A stretch of 14,392 bases of DNA from NCBI GenBank assembly GCA_002428495.1, contig DIWR01000006.1, forward strand, positions 1 to 14,392, read 5' to 3'. The position numbers and the translations under genes are program-made. How positions within the stretch are numbered: position 1 is the first letter of the stretch; each line of letters starts with the position of its first letter. Of this stretch, positions 13,077 to 14,392 are shown piece by piece. Below the pieces are notes generated by a model that searched no databases, had not been told where the DNA came from, and saw only the letters and a list, made by a program, of their open reading frames with translations. Source of the stretch: Synergistaceae bacterium UBA6101. Its GTDB lineage: Bacteria; Synergistota; Synergistia; Synergistales; Synergistaceae.

Positions 13077-14252
13077 ATGACAGAGATAGCATTTCCTAAC
13101 AGCCGCATGTCGTCGATCCAGATGTCGGGAGGAATACGTGAAATCCTGGGACTAGCCGACGAATTGGAAAAACAGGGCAAAAGCATAATACACATGGAGA
13201 TTGGCAGACCGGACTTTGATTCTCCTCAATGTGCAAAAAATGCAGCAATTACAGCATTGAACAACGGAGATGTGCACTATACGGACATGGCCGGCACACA
13301 CAAGCTGCGCGAAGCAGTAGCGGAAAAATATCTCAAAGATAACAGCATTCAAGTAGACCCGGACAAGAGCATTGTTATCACATCAGGTGCAATAGAGGCT
13401 CTTACAGCAACATTCCTGACAATGCTTGAGCCAGGTGATGAGGTAATTGTTCCAGCACCGTACTTCCCTGCATACGCAGACCAGATCGCACTCGCAAACG
13501 GTGTTTTAGTAAAAGCTCAGACAACAATAGAAAACGAATTCCGTTTAAAAGTTTCTGACCTTAAAAACTCCATCTCGAACAAAAGTAAAGTACTGCTCCT
13601 GAATACCCCCAATAACCCAAGCGGCGCTGTTCTGACAAAACAGGATCTTGAAGAAATTTCAAGTCTTGCTATAGAACACAACCTTTGGGTCATTTCGGAT
13701 GAATGCTATGAAAAATTTCTTTATGAAGGAGATCACATAAGTATTGCAAGTCTGCCCGGCATGGCTGAACGTACTGTAACTATTTCAGCAGCTTCAAAAA
13801 CATGGTCAATGACAGGCTGGCGCGTCGGCTGGATAGTATGTCCTGAACAGATGAGACCATTTGTCAATAAATGCCACCAGAATCTAACCACATGTGCGAC
13901 CTCGTTTGCTCAGGCCGGTGTTACTGAAGCGTTTAAGCATGCGGACGAAGATGTAAAGAAAATGGTTCTGGAATACAAACGACGCAGGGACATGGTCATG
14001 AAATGGCTAAGCAGGATCAAAGGTTTCGAACATGTCATCCCTTCTGGTGCGTTCTATGCCTTTCCGAAAATCTCATCATTAGGCATGGATGGATTCAAAT
14101 TCTGCTCATGGCTGCTTGAAGAAGCAGGTGTCTCTACTGTACCGGGCGAGGTATTCGGCAGCCCCGGACATATCAGAATAGCCTACTGCAGATCCTATGA
14201 ATATATCGAAGAGGGAATGAAGCGAATAAAAGAAGCGGTGGCAAAACTGTAA
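13077..14252 (+). CDS. Pyridoxal-phosphate-dependent class I/II aminotransferase
   Basis: Fold-type I transaminase of 391 residues, full length. MEIGRPDFDSP (40-50) is the N-terminal substrate segment, NTPNNPSG at 176-183 carries N180, SDECYE at 207-212 supplies D208 and Y211 for the cofactor, SAASKTWSMTGWRVGW holds the Schiff-base K241, and HIRIAYC has R367 for the substrate carboxylate. The sequence fits the aspartate/aromatic/kynurenine aminotransferase group with 2-oxoglutarate as likely acceptor; the donor amino acid cannot be told. ATG, with GAGGTGATC 4 bases upstream that includes the regulator stop codon. It is the last gene of that unit and is followed by a hairpin. Confidence 0.95.
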   Translation: MTEIAFPNSRMSSIQMSGGIREILGLADELEKQGKSIIHMEIGRPDFDSPQCAKNAAITALNNGDVHYTDMAGTHKLREAVAEKYLKDNSIQVDPDKSIVITSGAIEALTATFLTMLEPGDEVIVPAPYFPAYADQIALANGVLVKAQTTIENEFRLKVSDLKNSISNKSKVLLLNTPNNPSGAVLTKQDLEEISSLAIEHNLWVISDECYEKFLYEGDHISIASLPGMAERTVTISAASKTWSMTGWRVGWIVCPEQMRPFVNKCHQNLTTCATSFAQAGVTEAFKHADEDVKKMVLEYKRRRDMVMKWLSRIKGFEHVIPSGAFYAFPKISSLGMDGFKFCSWLLEEAGVSTVPGEVFGSPGHIRIAYCRSYEYIEEGMKRIKEAVAKL

Positions 14253-14287
14253 AATCTGCCGCATAATAAATTATACGAACACAAATT

Positions 14288-14325
14288 ATGGAGCGCCTCT
14301 TAGCTGGGGCTCCATAGTGTTATTT
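14288..14325 (+). terminator. Terminator of the aminotransferase unit
   Basis: ATGGAGC (14288-14294) pairs with GCTCCAT (14309-14315), extended by CC/GG after a G-G mismatch, around an 8-base loop. AGTGTTATTT follows, a poor but T-rich tail. It lies 35 bases after the stop. Confidence 0.6.
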
Positions 14326-14364
14326 AAAGTCGGCCTTAAAAACTGAACTCCGGGGGATTATAAG

Positions 14365-14392
14365 ATGAAATGTAAGCGTCAAATATCCCGGA
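14365..14392 (+). CDS. Possible start of a gene leaving the window on the right
   Basis: ATG at 14365 opens a frame of nine codons (MKCKRQISR) to the window end, with GGGGGA 7 bases upstream. Too little is visible to name it. TCCGGG at 14349-14354 and CCCGGA at 14387-14392 could pair, so this may be a structured leader instead. Confidence 0.3.

Overview
The window is a bacterial chromosome segment of moderate GC content, packed with short directons of metabolic and housekeeping genes. Strong GGAGG-type ribosome binding sites stand in front of many genes, and several starts are TTG or GTG. The mix (two M20-type amidohydrolases, a C45/AAT-like acyltransferase, a remnant CoA-transferase, an aminotransferase, bacterial ferritin, a flavin reductase of the kind that precedes rubredoxin domains, and a TIGR02757 protein) suits an anaerobic amino-acid- or peptide-fermenting bacterium. 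Synergistota is my best guess and a clostridial Firmicute the alternative. This is inferred from gene content; no marker was compared.

Layout. 1-533 is AT-rich and without genes, with palindromes, and ends at the left edge in a ribosome binding site for a gene running off the window. 534-2591 (-) holds a GNAT acetyltransferase followed 3 nt later by a compact Ski2-like helicase. 2804-4417 (-) is a RocB-type M20 peptidase. 4537-5028 is a gene graveyard: the first ~35 codons of a CoA-transferase alpha subunit are joined to the second half of the beta subunit, and this is joined to the antisense 5' end of an FGGY sugar kinase. 5044-6147 (-) is a C45-type acyltransferase/amidohydrolase. It is divergent from rsmG (6231-6923, +), which ends in a strong bidirectional terminator.

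7033-8935 (-) pairs an M20D amidohydrolase with an unrecognised 221-residue protein. 9042-10960 (-) carries ferritin, a flavin reductase and a TIGR02757/DUF2400 protein. The ferritin gene has a clear TTGACA-16-TATAGT promoter. 11128-12134 (+) is an overlapping pair of YhhY-like acetyltransferases. 12135-12480 contains no gene but holds a 128-bp element with a 20-bp arm stem and nested inner stems. Beside it lie a degenerate second copy and three tandem 11-mers. Directly after this region comes a GntR/FCD regulator that has lost most of its DNA-binding domain, then a class I aminotransferase (13077-14252).

Functional threads: deacylation and peptide-bond cleavage (M20, M20D, C45) fits scavenging of amino acids and acyl amino acids. 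Ferritin plus flavin reductase suggests iron storage with reductive release. Two places, 4537-5043 and 12135-12521, show rearrangement and gene decay and are the most unusual parts. I did not find a complete novel multi-gene system. The best candidate for something undescribed is the structured repeat at 12136-12263.
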